Notes under the pieces: generated by a model
Databases searched by the model: none
The model's input: the letters and a program-made list of their open reading frames with translations, nothing else
Told to the model about the DNA's origin: nothing
Translations under genes and position numbers: made by a program
Assembly: GCA_020848275.1 (NCBI GenBank)
Contig: JADLAK010000044.1
Coordinates: 62,001-126,000, forward strand
Reading direction: 5' to 3'
Origin: Planctomycetota bacterium
GTDB lineage: Bacteria > Planctomycetota > UBA8742 > UBA2392
DNA: 64,000 bases
Part shown: positions 26,234 to 34,870 of the stretch, in pieces
How positions within the stretch are numbered: position 1 is the stretch's first letter
Layout: each line of letters starts with the position of its first letter

Positions 26234-27697
26234 ATGACCAAGACGACCGACGAGGGCGACACAGCGATGCGCGAGCGCCTCAACCAGGCGCTGGCCGGCA
26301 TTTCGCACAGCGAAATCAGCCGGCGCACGGGCTTTCACGTGTCCAACGTCAACCGCTATTTGCGCGACGCGCGCATGCCCGCCGATTTTCTCGCGCGAGT
26401 AACATACGCCTTCGGCCTCAACCCCGTCTGGGCGCTGGCCGGCGAGGGCCACGCGCGCCTTGACGCCGTCAGCCAGGAAGTCACCCGCAACGCCGAGAAT
26501 CTACTGTCGCTGGTGCAGGCCATGCGCAGCGTGATGCGCCAGCGCCTGGGATCGCTGCTTGGCAACCGCGACAAACTTCTGCTCAGCGACCTCAACGACG
26601 CGCTGGCGTCGCTCGAAAAAGCCCGCGTCGAGCTGCGCAAGCAGGCGCACCCGGTGATGAAGGACTACCTCGGCCGCTTCCAGGACGCCCTGAACAAGCG
26701 CGACCACAAGGCTGCGGCCGCCATCGAGCCCGCACTGGTTGAACTCGCGCGCCTTGATGACGACGATGAGTCACGCCAGATACTGCTGCACCTGCGCGCC
26801 GGCCTGGCGCACATGCAGGGCAAGTTGCCGGAGTCCCTCGACCTCGAACTGCGCGCTTTTTTGAGTTTCCCCACGCGCGTCCAGCGCCTCGACATGCCGT
26901 TTTGCACGGGCGTGCACAACCTGGTGCTGAAACTCGAGGCCATCGGCCGCTCGCGCGAAGCCCTCAAGGTCGCCCGCGCCGCGCACATCCTGCTCGAGGG
27001 CTCAAGCGTGCCGCAGGTGCACGTCGCGAAGATCCTCGGGCTCGAGGGCATGCTCCAGTGCGGCTTCTTCCGCCTCGACAAGGGCTTGCCGCTCGTGCTC
27101 AAGGCCTTTGCGCGCGTTGAGGACGCGTTCAGGCGCGACATGATGTGGGCCGTGCGGTTGCAGGCCGAATTCCTCGCGGGACTTACGAACTTCGACGGCG
27201 CGCTTGCCTTGGCGCCGCAACAATCGACATCGAGCAGCATGATGCTGCTGGCTATAGCCGTGCTTGAGGACCGGCGCGACGCGATCAAGGAACTGATGGA
27301 AACGCGCGTGGGCGAAGGCGTGGGCAAATTGGCGCCGACTTCGCCCTGGGCCATCCACAGCCGTGCGTTGATAGGCGAAAGCCTCGAGCCGCTGCGCCAA
27401 GCCGAGGAAGCCGCGCTGAAACTGGGCGCGCCGCCGCAACTTACCCGTGCGGCGTGGGCGATACGCCGGGCGCACGTGCTGGCCGCACGCGGCGACGGCA
27501 AGGGCGCGCGGCGCGAACTTGACGACGCCGATGCAGCCCGGAAAGCCATGCCGGCCCATGAGCGCATGCCCTGGCAATTGCTGCTGATGTACCAGCGCCT
27601 GCGCAGCCACGCCGATCTTGCCACGCCGGTGCAGCTCAAACGCGCCGGGAAGTTCTTTGTCCGCGCGACTAACGGCGGCTGCCGCAACCTCGCGTAG
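26234..27697 (+). CDS. HTH regulator with TPR-like helical sensor region
   Basis: 487 residues from 26234; an ATG at 26267, preceded by GAGGGCG, starts directly at the DNA-binding domain and is equally likely. The first 60 residues hold a helix-turn-helix, QALAGISHSEISRRTGFHVSNVNRYLRD, the pattern of XRE/Cro-type repressors. The remaining 400 residues are continuous amphipathic helices with TPR-like A-A periodicity (e.g. AIGRSREALKVARAAHILLE) and no membrane segment. This is the plan of quorum- or ligand-sensing TPR regulators, though no specific family is claimed. It follows the diiron enzyme gene and precedes a secreted propeller lipoprotein. A perfect 14-base palindrome lies 65 bases downstream and could be its operator. 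Confidence 0.7.
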   Translation: MTKTTDEGDTAMRERLNQALAGISHSEISRRTGFHVSNVNRYLRDARMPADFLARVTYAFGLNPVWALAGEGHARLDAVSQEVTRNAENLLSLVQAMRSVMRQRLGSLLGNRDKLLLSDLNDALASLEKARVELRKQAHPVMKDYLGRFQDALNKRDHKAAAAIEPALVELARLDDDDESRQILLHLRAGLAHMQGKLPESLDLELRAFLSFPTRVQRLDMPFCTGVHNLVLKLEAIGRSREALKVARAAHILLEGSSVPQVHVAKILGLEGMLQCGFFRLDKGLPLVLKAFARVEDAFRRDMMWAVRLQAEFLAGLTNFDGALALAPQQSTSSSMMLLAIAVLEDRRDAIKELMETRVGEGVGKLAPTSPWAIHSRALIGESLEPLRQAEEAALKLGAPPQLTRAAWAIRRAHVLAARGDGKGARRELDDADAARKAMPAHERMPWQLLLMYQRLRSHADLATPVQLKRAGKFFVRATNGGCRNLA

Positions 27698-27761
27698 CTG
27701 CGCGCATTCGACATCGATTTTCGGCCTTCTCACTTCCGCACATTCGGATGCACTACGCTTT

Positions 27762-27775
27762 TGCACAAATGTGCA
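27762..27775. promoter_or_regulatory. Perfect 14-base palindrome, candidate operator
   Basis: TGCACAAATGTGCA, a perfect dyad in the 182-base gap between the HTH regulator gene and the lipoprotein gene, about 105 bases before the lipoprotein ATG. Unlike the other palindromes in the window it is not GC-rich and has no hairpin loop, so it reads as a protein-binding site rather than an RNA stem. The binding protein is unknown; the adjacent HTH protein is the natural candidate. Confidence 0.4.
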
Positions 27776-27879
27776 CCTGTGCCTAACTTCTCTCCGTCGC
27801 ATTGACGGGTTGAGCCCCTCACACCCGGTGCGCCGACCGACCCCGAGACCACGGAAGTTTCATATTGAGGAGAGAGACC

Positions 27880-29922
27880 ATGACCCGCAGGACAACGACG
27901 AGCATTCAAGCCGCGCTGGGATTGATCGTCCTGGCAATGGCCGTAGCGACATTACTTGCCGCGTGCGAGACGGAAACCGATACCGGAGCGCAGGCAACCC
28001 AAGGTCCCGCACGCCGGTTGACCGACAGCCCGCCGAGCGACGACGTCGTACCCTTCGAAGGCTGGATCTACGTTTTCAGCGGCTATACGCAGTTGCAGGA
28101 CGACGGCACCCACGAAAGCGGAAGACGCGGCTGGGCGGTGCCGGGCCCCGCGCTCGATTACACCATTGAGAACCCCGGCGGCGGCGAACTTTTGCTGACC
28201 GCAATGCCGGCGGTAACCGTCAGCCATCTCCATAACGTAGGAAGCGTCTCGATCTCGCAGCCTTCAACCAGCGTAATCGGGCCGCAGCAATCGGTCGACT
28301 TCAGCATCACCTTTACCGTCGTTGCAGAAGGTCCGTTTGCCATGCTGGTGACGATCCCGACCAACGCCATCAACGGCCAGACCGGCCCCGCTTTTGAGTT
28401 CAAGATTTCCGGCGCCGGCGCACCCGAACTTTTCTACATGCAGTGGAATTCGCCGCTGAACCAGGAACTCCCGTACATCAACGGGACAGCGCACGGCAAC
28501 CTCGAGACCGCCCTGCTTCCCTCGGGCTGGCCGATTGCGTCGCAACGCCGCGCCGTCAGCGCGCTGTCGCCCAACGGCGCTTACGCCGCGTACCTGCCGC
28601 CGCGACAGAACGGCAACGACCCTATCGTCTACGTGCAGTCCAGCTCCGGCAGCGCGCTGGTTGCCACCATGCCCCCCACCCCGCAGCCCGACAACCGCAG
28701 CACAGAATTCGTCTGGGGGCAGGATGCGGCGGGCAACCAACTCCTGGCCATCGCCACCAACGCCTACGTCAACGCCGTCGACCCGGCGCTCTCGCGCCGG
28801 CTTTACGTGTGCAGGATCAGCGGGACTCAGCCAGTGGTAAGCGCGCTTGTCGCGGTCACGGGCTACTACGAGGCCGACGTGAAGCGTTCGGTTGTTTCGA
28901 TGAGTTTCAGCAGCGATGGATCGCGGCTGGGCTTCATGGTCGGCGCGTATTACCTCAACGGCGGCGGTTACTCGCAGTTGCGGCGCGAAATCTGGGGCTG
29001 CGCGATTACCAATGCGCTGCCGGGACCAGCGACGAGCCTGCTCGGCACGCCGGGAACGCCCGATCAATTCCACGTTAATTCGTTCGCGTGGTCGGACGCC
29101 GCGACCTTGGTGTTTGAACTTTACGCGATGCCAATCCGCAACCCGTCGCGGCTGTGGGCGGTGCCGATTTCGGTCAATAAGGGCGCGCTTGTCGCCGGTG
29201 CGCGCGTGCGGCAGATAACCACGATTGACGAAATCCCGCGCTATCTCGCCGAATGGAAAATTTCGCCCAACGGCAAGCGCATTGCCTACTACCACTCCGT
29301 CGGCGGCGTCTATGAGTGGCCGGCGGTGCTCAACATCAGCACCACGGCGGCGCCGGGCGGAACATTGCTGGCTCGCGGCGTCGAGCCGCTGAACATGGGG
29401 CCGGACTCGCACGTGGCCTTCCAGGACCGCGAAATCGCGTGGTCGCCGGACAGCAAGGTTGTGGCTTTCATCGGCCAGGCGTCACCCGGCGGCTACATGC
29501 TGCCCCGCAACGTGTTTGCGCAACGCCTGGCGACCGACAGCGGACTGGTCGTGCTGTTCGGCAACACCCTGCAATTGACGACGTTCACTGACGGCAACGG
29601 CGCGCGCCCGTTTGCGTCGCTGGTGTTCTCGCCGGAAAGCAGACGCCTGTTGTTCAGCACCGGCATTTGGCCGAACTCAACGGCCGACCTCGTGCTAGCG
29701 CCGCTGAGCCTTTCCGGCAACGTAACGGTGTTCCACGCCTTCTCGTTCATCGGCGACTACGGCTTCAGGCCCGGCGAGGGACACATGATTGCGTTTGCGG
29801 CTAACACCGACCTGATGGTCGCGCCGCTTTCCGGACGCCGGCTGACGACGGTGCTGACGCCCTATCGCGTCAACTCGGGCAGCACGTGGTCCGGCGTCAC
29901 AAAGTTCGAATGGATGAGGTAA
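27880..29922 (+). CDS. Lipoprotein with TolB-like (PD40) beta-propeller
   Basis: 680 residues from the ATG at 27880, which has the clear Shine-Dalgarno GAGGAGAG at 27867-27874. A lipobox LLAAC (Cys29) ends the signal. Residues about 40-190 are a beta-sandwich resembling an Ig-like or choice-of-anchor domain (SVSISQPSTSVIGPQQSVDFSI is read here as two strands). From about 215 on, five or six PD40/TolB-type blades are visible: SALSPNGAYAAYL, SMSFSSDGSRLGFM, EWKISPNGKRIAYY, IAWSPDSKVVAFI, LVFSPESRRLLFS. It is therefore a periplasmic or outer-membrane-facing propeller, probably for protein interaction. A strong terminator follows, so the gene is likely transcribed alone or with the regulator upstream. 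Confidence 0.8.
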   Translation: MTRRTTTSIQAALGLIVLAMAVATLLAACETETDTGAQATQGPARRLTDSPPSDDVVPFEGWIYVFSGYTQLQDDGTHESGRRGWAVPGPALDYTIENPGGGELLLTAMPAVTVSHLHNVGSVSISQPSTSVIGPQQSVDFSITFTVVAEGPFAMLVTIPTNAINGQTGPAFEFKISGAGAPELFYMQWNSPLNQELPYINGTAHGNLETALLPSGWPIASQRRAVSALSPNGAYAAYLPPRQNGNDPIVYVQSSSGSALVATMPPTPQPDNRSTEFVWGQDAAGNQLLAIATNAYVNAVDPALSRRLYVCRISGTQPVVSALVAVTGYYEADVKRSVVSMSFSSDGSRLGFMVGAYYLNGGGYSQLRREIWGCAITNALPGPATSLLGTPGTPDQFHVNSFAWSDAATLVFELYAMPIRNPSRLWAVPISVNKGALVAGARVRQITTIDEIPRYLAEWKISPNGKRIAYYHSVGGVYEWPAVLNISTTAAPGGTLLARGVEPLNMGPDSHVAFQDREIAWSPDSKVVAFIGQASPGGYMLPRNVFAQRLATDSGLVVLFGNTLQLTTFTDGNGARPFASLVFSPESRRLLFSTGIWPNSTADLVLAPLSLSGNVTVFHAFSFIGDYGFRPGEGHMIAFAANTDLMVAPLSGRRLTTVLTPYRVNSGSTWSGVTKFEWMR

Positions 29923-29994
29923 CGGCTTTCATGCGCCGGGTGGTCCGGCGCAAACATGTTGGACAAGTTTCAGGAGGAGTGTGAGCGACAGCGG

Positions 29995-30025
29995 GGACGG
30001 CCTGCAAAGGCCGTCCTTGCTGCTT
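29995..30025 (+). terminator. Rho-independent terminator after the propeller lipoprotein
   Basis: A perfect nine-base stem GGACGGCCT/AGGCCGTCC with a GCAA tetraloop, followed by TTGCTGCTT. It is about 70 bases after the stop codon. Another small palindrome, GCGCCGGG...TCCGGCGC, lies just before it. Confidence 0.85.
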
Positions 30026-30138
30026 AACGATCACTCAATATTGCTGATCTGAATGTTGATTCGCACCTTTGCAGACCTGCGAGACAGGTTTCATTCCGTT
30101 TTTTGCCCGCGGGTGCACGAGTCGTACAATTCCAACGC

Positions 30139-30187
30139 CGCAGCGCGCCCGCTTGCTATCCCTCTCTCCCAAGGCGGGTGCGCTGCG
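30139..30187 (-). terminator. Hairpin after proS
   Basis: CGCAGCGCGCCCGCTT pairs with AAGGCGGGTGCGCTGCG over about 16 bases with one bulge. It lies eight bases beyond the proS stop on the minus strand. There is no clear U tract, so it may be a transcript-end stabiliser rather than a classic terminator. Confidence 0.5.
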
Positions 30188-30194
30188 GCTCGGT

Positions 30195-31733
30195 TTAATA
30201 GGCCACGGCGAACAACACTTGCTGCGCATCGTCAGCGCCGCTGTAGATGCACTTGCCGCGCTTTAAATCCGTATCCAGGGGGATGCAGCGCACGGTGGCC
30301 TTCGTTTCTTCCTTGATCTTCGCCTCCGCCGCCTTGTCCTGTTTAAAATAGCACCGGACAAAACCACCCTTTTCCGCTATCAGCTTTTTCAGCTCGTCGT
30401 ACGAGTGCGCCTCGTGCGTATTGTCGTGGCGGTACTTCAGGTTCTTCTCGAACATCAGCTTCTGCACTTCCGCCAGTTTGCCGCGCAGCCACTCGCCGCT
30501 GATCGCGTCGACTTTCACCACCTCTTTAGCCCGATCCAAACGGCGTTTCACCATCAACGCGCCCTGCTCCACGTCTCTGGGTCCCACTTCGAACCTAAAG
30601 GGCACGCCGCGCTGCTCCCAGTGGAACTGCTTGTCGCCGGGCCGCGCATCGCGCCAGTCAACCACCACGCGCTGGTGCGTGATCTTGTCGAAGAAGTAGC
30701 TGCGGATTTCATCGCGGCTGTTTCGTTCGCTGGCCGCGGCGAATTCGTCCTCGCCGACCAGCGCCTTGACGGTACGGTCGATGAACGCGGCGACTTTGGC
30801 CTTCTCTTCGTCGGTTTTGTAGATGGGCACGATCGCGACGAGGTTCTGCGCCACGCGGGGAGGCAGAACCAGCCCGTCGTCATCGCTGTGGGCCATGATC
30901 AAAGCGCCGATCATACGCGTGCTGACGCCCCAGCTTGTGGTGTGGCAATGCGCGATCTTTTGGTCGCGGCCCAGGAATTTGATGTCGAACGCCTTGGCGA
31001 AGTTCTGCCCCAGGTTGTGGCTCGTCCCGCATTGCAGCGCCTTGCCGTCCTGCATCAGGCCTTCAATGGTGTAGGTAGTATCGGCGCCGGCGAACTTCTC
31101 CGATTCGGTCTTGCGCCCTTTGACCACGGGAATAGCCAGCACGTCTTCGGCGAATGACCGATAGACTTCCAGCATCTTCATGGTTTCGCTCTGCGCGTCT
31201 TCGCCGGTTTCGTGCGCGGTGTGCCCTTCCTGCCAGAGGAACTCCGCCGTGCGCAAAAACAGGCGCGTGCGCAGTTCCCAGCGCATAACGTTGCACCACT
31301 GGTTAATGAGCACAGGCAGATCGCGATAGCTCTGGATCCATTGCGCATACATGTGGCCGATCACGGTTTCGCTCGTGGGGCGGATGATGAGCGGTTCTTC
31401 AAGCTCGCCGCCGGGCGCGAGCTTGCCATCCTTGCCTTTCTCGAGCTTGGAATGCGTGACGACCGCGCATTCCATCGCAAAGCCCTCAATGTGCTGCGCT
31501 TCCTTGGTCAGGAAGCTCTGGGGAATGAGCAAAGGAAAGTACGCGTTGACGTGCCCGGTTTCTTTGAAACGCCGGTCGAGGTCGCGCTGGATTGCCTCCC
31601 ACATCGCGTAACCTTCGGGGCGGATCACCATGCAGCCGCGCACGGGGCTGTAATCGGCCAGTTGCGCAGCCTTGATGACATCGAGGTACCACTGCGCGTA
31701 ATCTTCGGCGCGGGATTTAATATTTTTAGCCAT
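30195..31733 (-). CDS. proS: Proline--tRNA ligase, short (ProS type 3) form
   Basis: Class II synthetase for tRNA-Pro, 512 residues. It lacks the YbaK-like editing insertion of the long bacterial form and belongs to the archaeal/eukaryotic-like type. Motif 2 reads RWELRTRLFLRTAEFLWQEGH; PLIIRPTSET and QCGTSHNLGQNF bind the substrates. The anticodon-binding domain is around 290-400, and the type-specific C-terminal zinc-binding-like domain ends in the conserved tyrosine (LFAVAY). The start codon lies 16 bases from the palindromic element at 31751. No trans-editing YbaK/ProX gene is nearby, so mischarged Ala/Cys-tRNA would have to be handled elsewhere. Confidence 0.95.
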   Translation of the reverse strand: MAKNIKSRAEDYAQWYLDVIKAAQLADYSPVRGCMVIRPEGYAMWEAIQRDLDRRFKETGHVNAYFPLLIPQSFLTKEAQHIEGFAMECAVVTHSKLEKGKDGKLAPGGELEEPLIIRPTSETVIGHMYAQWIQSYRDLPVLINQWCNVMRWELRTRLFLRTAEFLWQEGHTAHETGEDAQSETMKMLEVYRSFAEDVLAIPVVKGRKTESEKFAGADTTYTIEGLMQDGKALQCGTSHNLGQNFAKAFDIKFLGRDQKIAHCHTTSWGVSTRMIGALIMAHSDDDGLVLPPRVAQNLVAIVPIYKTDEEKAKVAAFIDRTVKALVGEDEFAAASERNSRDEIRSYFFDKITHQRVVVDWRDARPGDKQFHWEQRGVPFRFEVGPRDVEQGALMVKRRLDRAKEVVKVDAISGEWLRGKLAEVQKLMFEKNLKYRHDNTHEAHSYDELKKLIAEKGGFVRCYFKQDKAAEAKIKEETKATVRCIPLDTDLKRGKCIYSGADDAQQVLFAVAY

Positions 31734-31750
31734 GAGAGTATTCCAAGGTG

Positions 31751-31770
31751 AGCGGACAGGAATGTCCGCT
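31751..31770. repeat. Palindromic element, family 2, single arm
   Basis: AGCGGACAGGAATGTCCGCT, a perfect dyad apart from its centre. The same core GCGGACAGGAATGTCCGC forms the right arm of the double element at 61874-61970. It stands alone here, 17 bases upstream of the proS start. Confidence 0.7.
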
Positions 31771-31926
31771 CCACGAATTCAAAGTTGGTTGATTATTGCG
31801 GCCGGTGGGGCCGCGCTGACGCCAGCGCAAATGACCACACGAGCCGCTATCGCGGTCGCGGGGACACCTGTTTCGCTGATTTCCTGCTCATGACGGCAAG
31901 CGTAACGCGCAAAGCCCGCCTGTCAA

Positions 31927-32106
31927 TTACGTGGTGAGGTTGCCTTGTTCGCGCACCTGATGGCGATACCACATGATCAGCGCGATCAGCACGACGATGA
32001 ACGCCACGCCAATGCCGACATAAAGCCACAAGTTCGCGACGTCGCCGCGAGTGAACTCGGGCGTCGGCACGTTGTCAGCAGCTTTCACAGCGGCAAGCGG
32101 CAGCAT
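31927..32106 (-). CDS. 59-residue single-pass membrane protein after the diguanylate cyclase
   Basis: Small gene in a different frame from its neighbours. The product begins MLPLAAVKAADNVPTPEFTR, then has one strong membrane helix, LWLYVGIGVAFIVVLIALIM (residues 26-45). A short basic tail follows (WYRHQVREQG), which predicts a cytoplasmic C-terminus. It starts 15 bases after the stop codon of the GGDEF gene, on the same strand, so co-expression is likely. I recognise no family; the size and shape are those of small regulatory or complex-stabilising membrane proteins. Support is its clean helix, charge pattern and operon spacing. Confidence 0.6.
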   Translation of the reverse strand: MLPLAAVKAADNVPTPEFTRGDVANLWLYVGIGVAFIVVLIALIMWYRHQVREQGNLTT

Positions 32107-32121
32107 GGAAACATTGTACGG

Positions 32122-33954
32122 TTATTTCGGCTGTTCAGTGCCGCGCAGGCGTTTGCTGGGGGATTCACCGGCAATCAACTTGTCCGCTTCATCGGGCGTG
32201 AGGTAATCCAGACGGTCGCTCTCGTTTTTCAAGGCCATTTCGCCGGGCGTAAGTATTTCCGTCTTTCGCTTGCGCGGGGCGCGCACGGCCTGTGTGCCGG
32301 GCTTGCGCCGCCGCGTCGCGCGTTTGGTCAGGGAAGTCGCCGCGTCGCCGTCCTTGGGCGCACGCGCTTTGCCGCTGCGCGCCTGCAACAGGCGCGCTGA
32401 AAGGTTCTGCGCCAGGTATTCCGTCGCCTCACGCACCAGCGAATCGACAATGCGCGTGTGGTCGCCGTTGGCCCCGACCACCTCCGCAAGGCCGCTCGCC
32501 AGCGCATCGATGTTTTCACCGACCACGTGCGCCACCGGCTGCTCCGAGGCCCCGTGCAGCGCCGAGTCGCCGCGACCATTGAGCGGCGAGTTGTCGCCCG
32601 CCAGGCCCAGGCGCCGCTTGACCTCACTCGCGAGTTCGCCGCCGCGCTCGATCATGCAAAATTTGCTTTCGCCCTCGCACACCACGACGCAGTTGCGGCC
32701 GCCTTCCTTGCCCTTGTACAGGGCATTGTCGCAGGCCTTCTTCAGGGCTTCTTCGTCGGCCATGTTGGCCGGGTCGAACTCCGCCACGCCAAAACTCGCG
32801 CTGATCGGCAGCAGGCGGCCCTTGTCGTCGTGGAATTCCGTGTGGGCAATCGTCTGCCGCAGACGCTCGGCGAACTGCGCGGCGTCTTGCTCCGTCGTGC
32901 CGTTGCAGATCACGCACATTTCTTCGCCGCCGTAACGGTAGGGCGTGTCCGTTTCGCGCGCTTCGCGGATCAACAGCGCCGAAACCTGCGCCAGCACCAG
33001 GTCGCCGGCCATGTGGCCGTAACGGTCGTTGATGTGTTTGAACTTGTCGATGTCGAGCATGACCAGCGACAAGGGCACGCCGGTGCGGCGGGCGTTGGCA
33101 ACACGGCGGCGAATCTGGTCGGCGTAGTGGTTGTGGTTGTAGAGGCCTGTCTTTTCGTCCTTGATGGCGCGGTCGAACATCGTCGTCGCCTTCAGGCCCA
33201 GGCTGACCATGCGCACAAGTTGCGCCACCGCCTGTTCGTAGGAAACGAGGTCCTCGAGGAAATCCGGGTCCTCCGCGAGGTTGCGGCTGATGCGCACTGC
33301 GCCGCGAACACCCTCTGGCGTGCTGAAAAACACCGCGAGCGTGTAAACGCCCTTTTCCTCGTCGATTTTGCGGATCACCTGGCCGCGGCGTACGGCGTCC
33401 TCGACCAGCGTGCACTCGACATCCTCGGAGGCGATGTTGGGCGCGAACTGGTTGATGCCGTGGCGGCGCAAAGCGCGCGCCACGGGATGATCCTGTTTGT
33501 CCATCACGAACACGGCGACACTCTCGGAGCGCGCGAAGAATTCGAGCTGCTCGAGCACTACAGCGATGATGCGTTCGAAGTCGACTTCCTGCTTCACCGC
33601 GAGGCTGACCTGCTGAGCCGCCGACACGAGGTCGAGGTTGCGCTGCAGTTTCACGCGTTCACGGGTGACGTCTTCATTGAGATAACGTTGAAGGTTGCGG
33701 TATTCGTTTTCGAAACGCACGCGGGCGCGGTAGGTCGCCGCCGAGAACAGCGCCAGCAGCGCGGCCATGATCGCCGACAGGCCGCCGGCGATGGCGATAA
33801 CCGAAAACGCCCAGTGGTCAGGTTTAAAAGCGCCACCCGAAAGAGGACTCATCCGGGCAAAGTAGTAGCTCACAAGCACCAGCGTGCCGATCGGCAGCAA
33901 AAGCGCCACGCCGAGGAAGTAACTTGAACGCCAGTTGGTATTTGAGTTCGCCAA
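32122..33954 (-). CDS. Membrane diguanylate cyclase (GAF-GGDEF)
   Basis: Predicted to make cyclic di-GMP from GTP at the inner membrane. From a TTG at 33954 the protein has 610 residues. The frame is open further upstream, but that part is translated from a palindromic repeat and looks spurious. Two membrane helices (11-31, 48-71) are followed by a coiled segment and a GAF-like domain (about 115-245). The GGDEF domain (262-420) has the active loop YRYGGEEMCVI (GGEEM in place of GGEEF). An RxxD inhibitory site (Arg333-Asp336) stands five residues before it, so product feedback is likely intact. The 190-residue C-terminal tail is basic and repetitive (ATRRRKPG, APRKRKTE), with no recognised fold. 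The 59-residue membrane protein follows directly. Confidence 0.88.
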   Translation of the reverse strand: MANSNTNWRSSYFLGVALLLPIGTLVLVSYYFARMSPLSGGAFKPDHWAFSVIAIAGGLSAIMAALLALFSAATYRARVRFENEYRNLQRYLNEDVTRERVKLQRNLDLVSAAQQVSLAVKQEVDFERIIAVVLEQLEFFARSESVAVFVMDKQDHPVARALRRHGINQFAPNIASEDVECTLVEDAVRRGQVIRKIDEEKGVYTLAVFFSTPEGVRGAVRISRNLAEDPDFLEDLVSYEQAVAQLVRMVSLGLKATTMFDRAIKDEKTGLYNHNHYADQIRRRVANARRTGVPLSLVMLDIDKFKHINDRYGHMAGDLVLAQVSALLIREARETDTPYRYGGEEMCVICNGTTEQDAAQFAERLRQTIAHTEFHDDKGRLLPISASFGVAEFDPANMADEEALKKACDNALYKGKEGGRNCVVVCEGESKFCMIERGGELASEVKRRLGLAGDNSPLNGRGDSALHGASEQPVAHVVGENIDALASGLAEVVGANGDHTRIVDSLVREATEYLAQNLSARLLQARSGKARAPKDGDAATSLTKRATRRRKPGTQAVRAPRKRKTEILTPGEMALKNESDRLDYLTPDEADKLIAGESPSKRLRGTEQPK

Positions 33955-33969
33955 GGTGCCCCGCCTGTG

Positions 33970-34088
33970 TTGTGAGCGTCTCGCTCGCACGTGAGGCAGC
34001 CGTCTCGGCTGCCGGGCCGGTGCAGCGGCCCAAAAAAGCGGCGGGTCGGAGGCCCACCTCACATGCGGCCAGGATGGCCACATCACAA
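33970..34088. repeat. Nested palindromic element between tsaE and the GGDEF gene
   Basis: Outer ends TTGTGA (33970) and TCACAA (34083-34088) are complementary. Inside them GTGAGG and CCTCAC form a second level. Between the levels stand complete hairpins: GAGCG/CGCTC, CAGCCG-TCT-CGGCTG and GGCCA-GGAT-GGCC. The structure can fold into several branches. Its translation forms the spurious N-terminal extension of the GGDEF frame. Confidence 0.7.
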
Positions 34089-34138
34089 GCGAGCTATCGG
34101 CGCAATTTGTGCAAACCTTGAGTCCGATAAATTCTGAC

Positions 34139-34774
34139 TCATCCCTGGCGACGGCGGTCGCCGCGGCGGCGATCACCCCAGATCAACGCGAGGTTCACGC
34201 GTCGGCGGTCAACGCCGCTGCGCTTTTCGCCCACGGGAATGACTCCCGCGGCCTCGGGTGCGATCAACCACGACTCGCCTTCCAGCGGCGAGGGCTTGAG
34301 CCATCGCGCCAGCCGCGCAGCCAGGCCGGGCAGGAGGTCATGGCGGTCTTCGATCACGTCGAGGCGCTTGTTGTCCCTGCTGACGCGCATCTCGATCTCG
34401 ATCAACTCGTGGTCGGGGCAGACGTCGCGCAACACATCGGCCCACTCCACCACGCAGATTGTCTCGGGATCCGCGATCGCGTCCTCGATGCGCTCGGGCA
34501 CCTCGGGCGCCTGGTTGATGTGGTAGAAATCGATGTGGTGCAACGTGCAGCGACCGCCGTGGTATGTACACATCAGCGTGCGGCCGGGCGCGCGCAACGC
34601 AGCCCAGCCCGGGATGTCCAGGCCCTGCGCAATGCCGCGCACCAGCAGGGTTTTGCCCGCGTGATGGTCGCCGGTCAGGGCGACAAACGCACCGTTGGGA
34701 AGAAGAGCGCCGACTTCGCGCCCTATGGCGAGTGTATCGTCCTCGTTGCTGCTCAGAAGTTCATAGCGGGGCAT
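34139..34774 (-). CDS. tsaE: tRNA threonylcarbamoyladenosine biosynthesis ATPase TsaE
   Basis: P-loop ATPase that drives turnover of the TsaB-TsaD complex making t6A37 in ANN-decoding tRNAs. The order DDTLAIGREVG, Walker A, HHIDFYHI (usual H-x-D-x-Y-R region) and VVEWADVL is that of TsaE. The Walker A loop reads GDHHAGKT (35-42), whereas the family normally has G-x-L-G-A-G-K-T; the Lys and Thr are kept. The protein is 211 residues against about 155. The added ~55 C-terminal residues end in GVDRRRVNLALIWGDRRRGD, basic and repetitive. It lies 96 bases downstream of thiL on the same strand, a neighbourhood also seen in other bacteria. Confidence 0.88.
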   Translation of the reverse strand: MPRYELLSSNEDDTLAIGREVGALLPNGAFVALTGDHHAGKTLLVRGIAQGLDIPGWAALRAPGRTLMCTYHGGRCTLHHIDFYHINQAPEVPERIEDAIADPETICVVEWADVLRDVCPDHELIEIEMRVSRDNKRLDVIEDRHDLLPGLAARLARWLKPSPLEGESWLIAPEAAGVIPVGEKRSGVDRRRVNLALIWGDRRRGDRRRQG

Positions 34775-34870
34775 AAGGCACCTACCTAGCCCCGCCCACT
34801 ATATGTGATTTTACTCGATACTTTCTTCGAGGGCAGGCGAAATCGGCCGCCAAGAAAAATTTCCCGCCTT

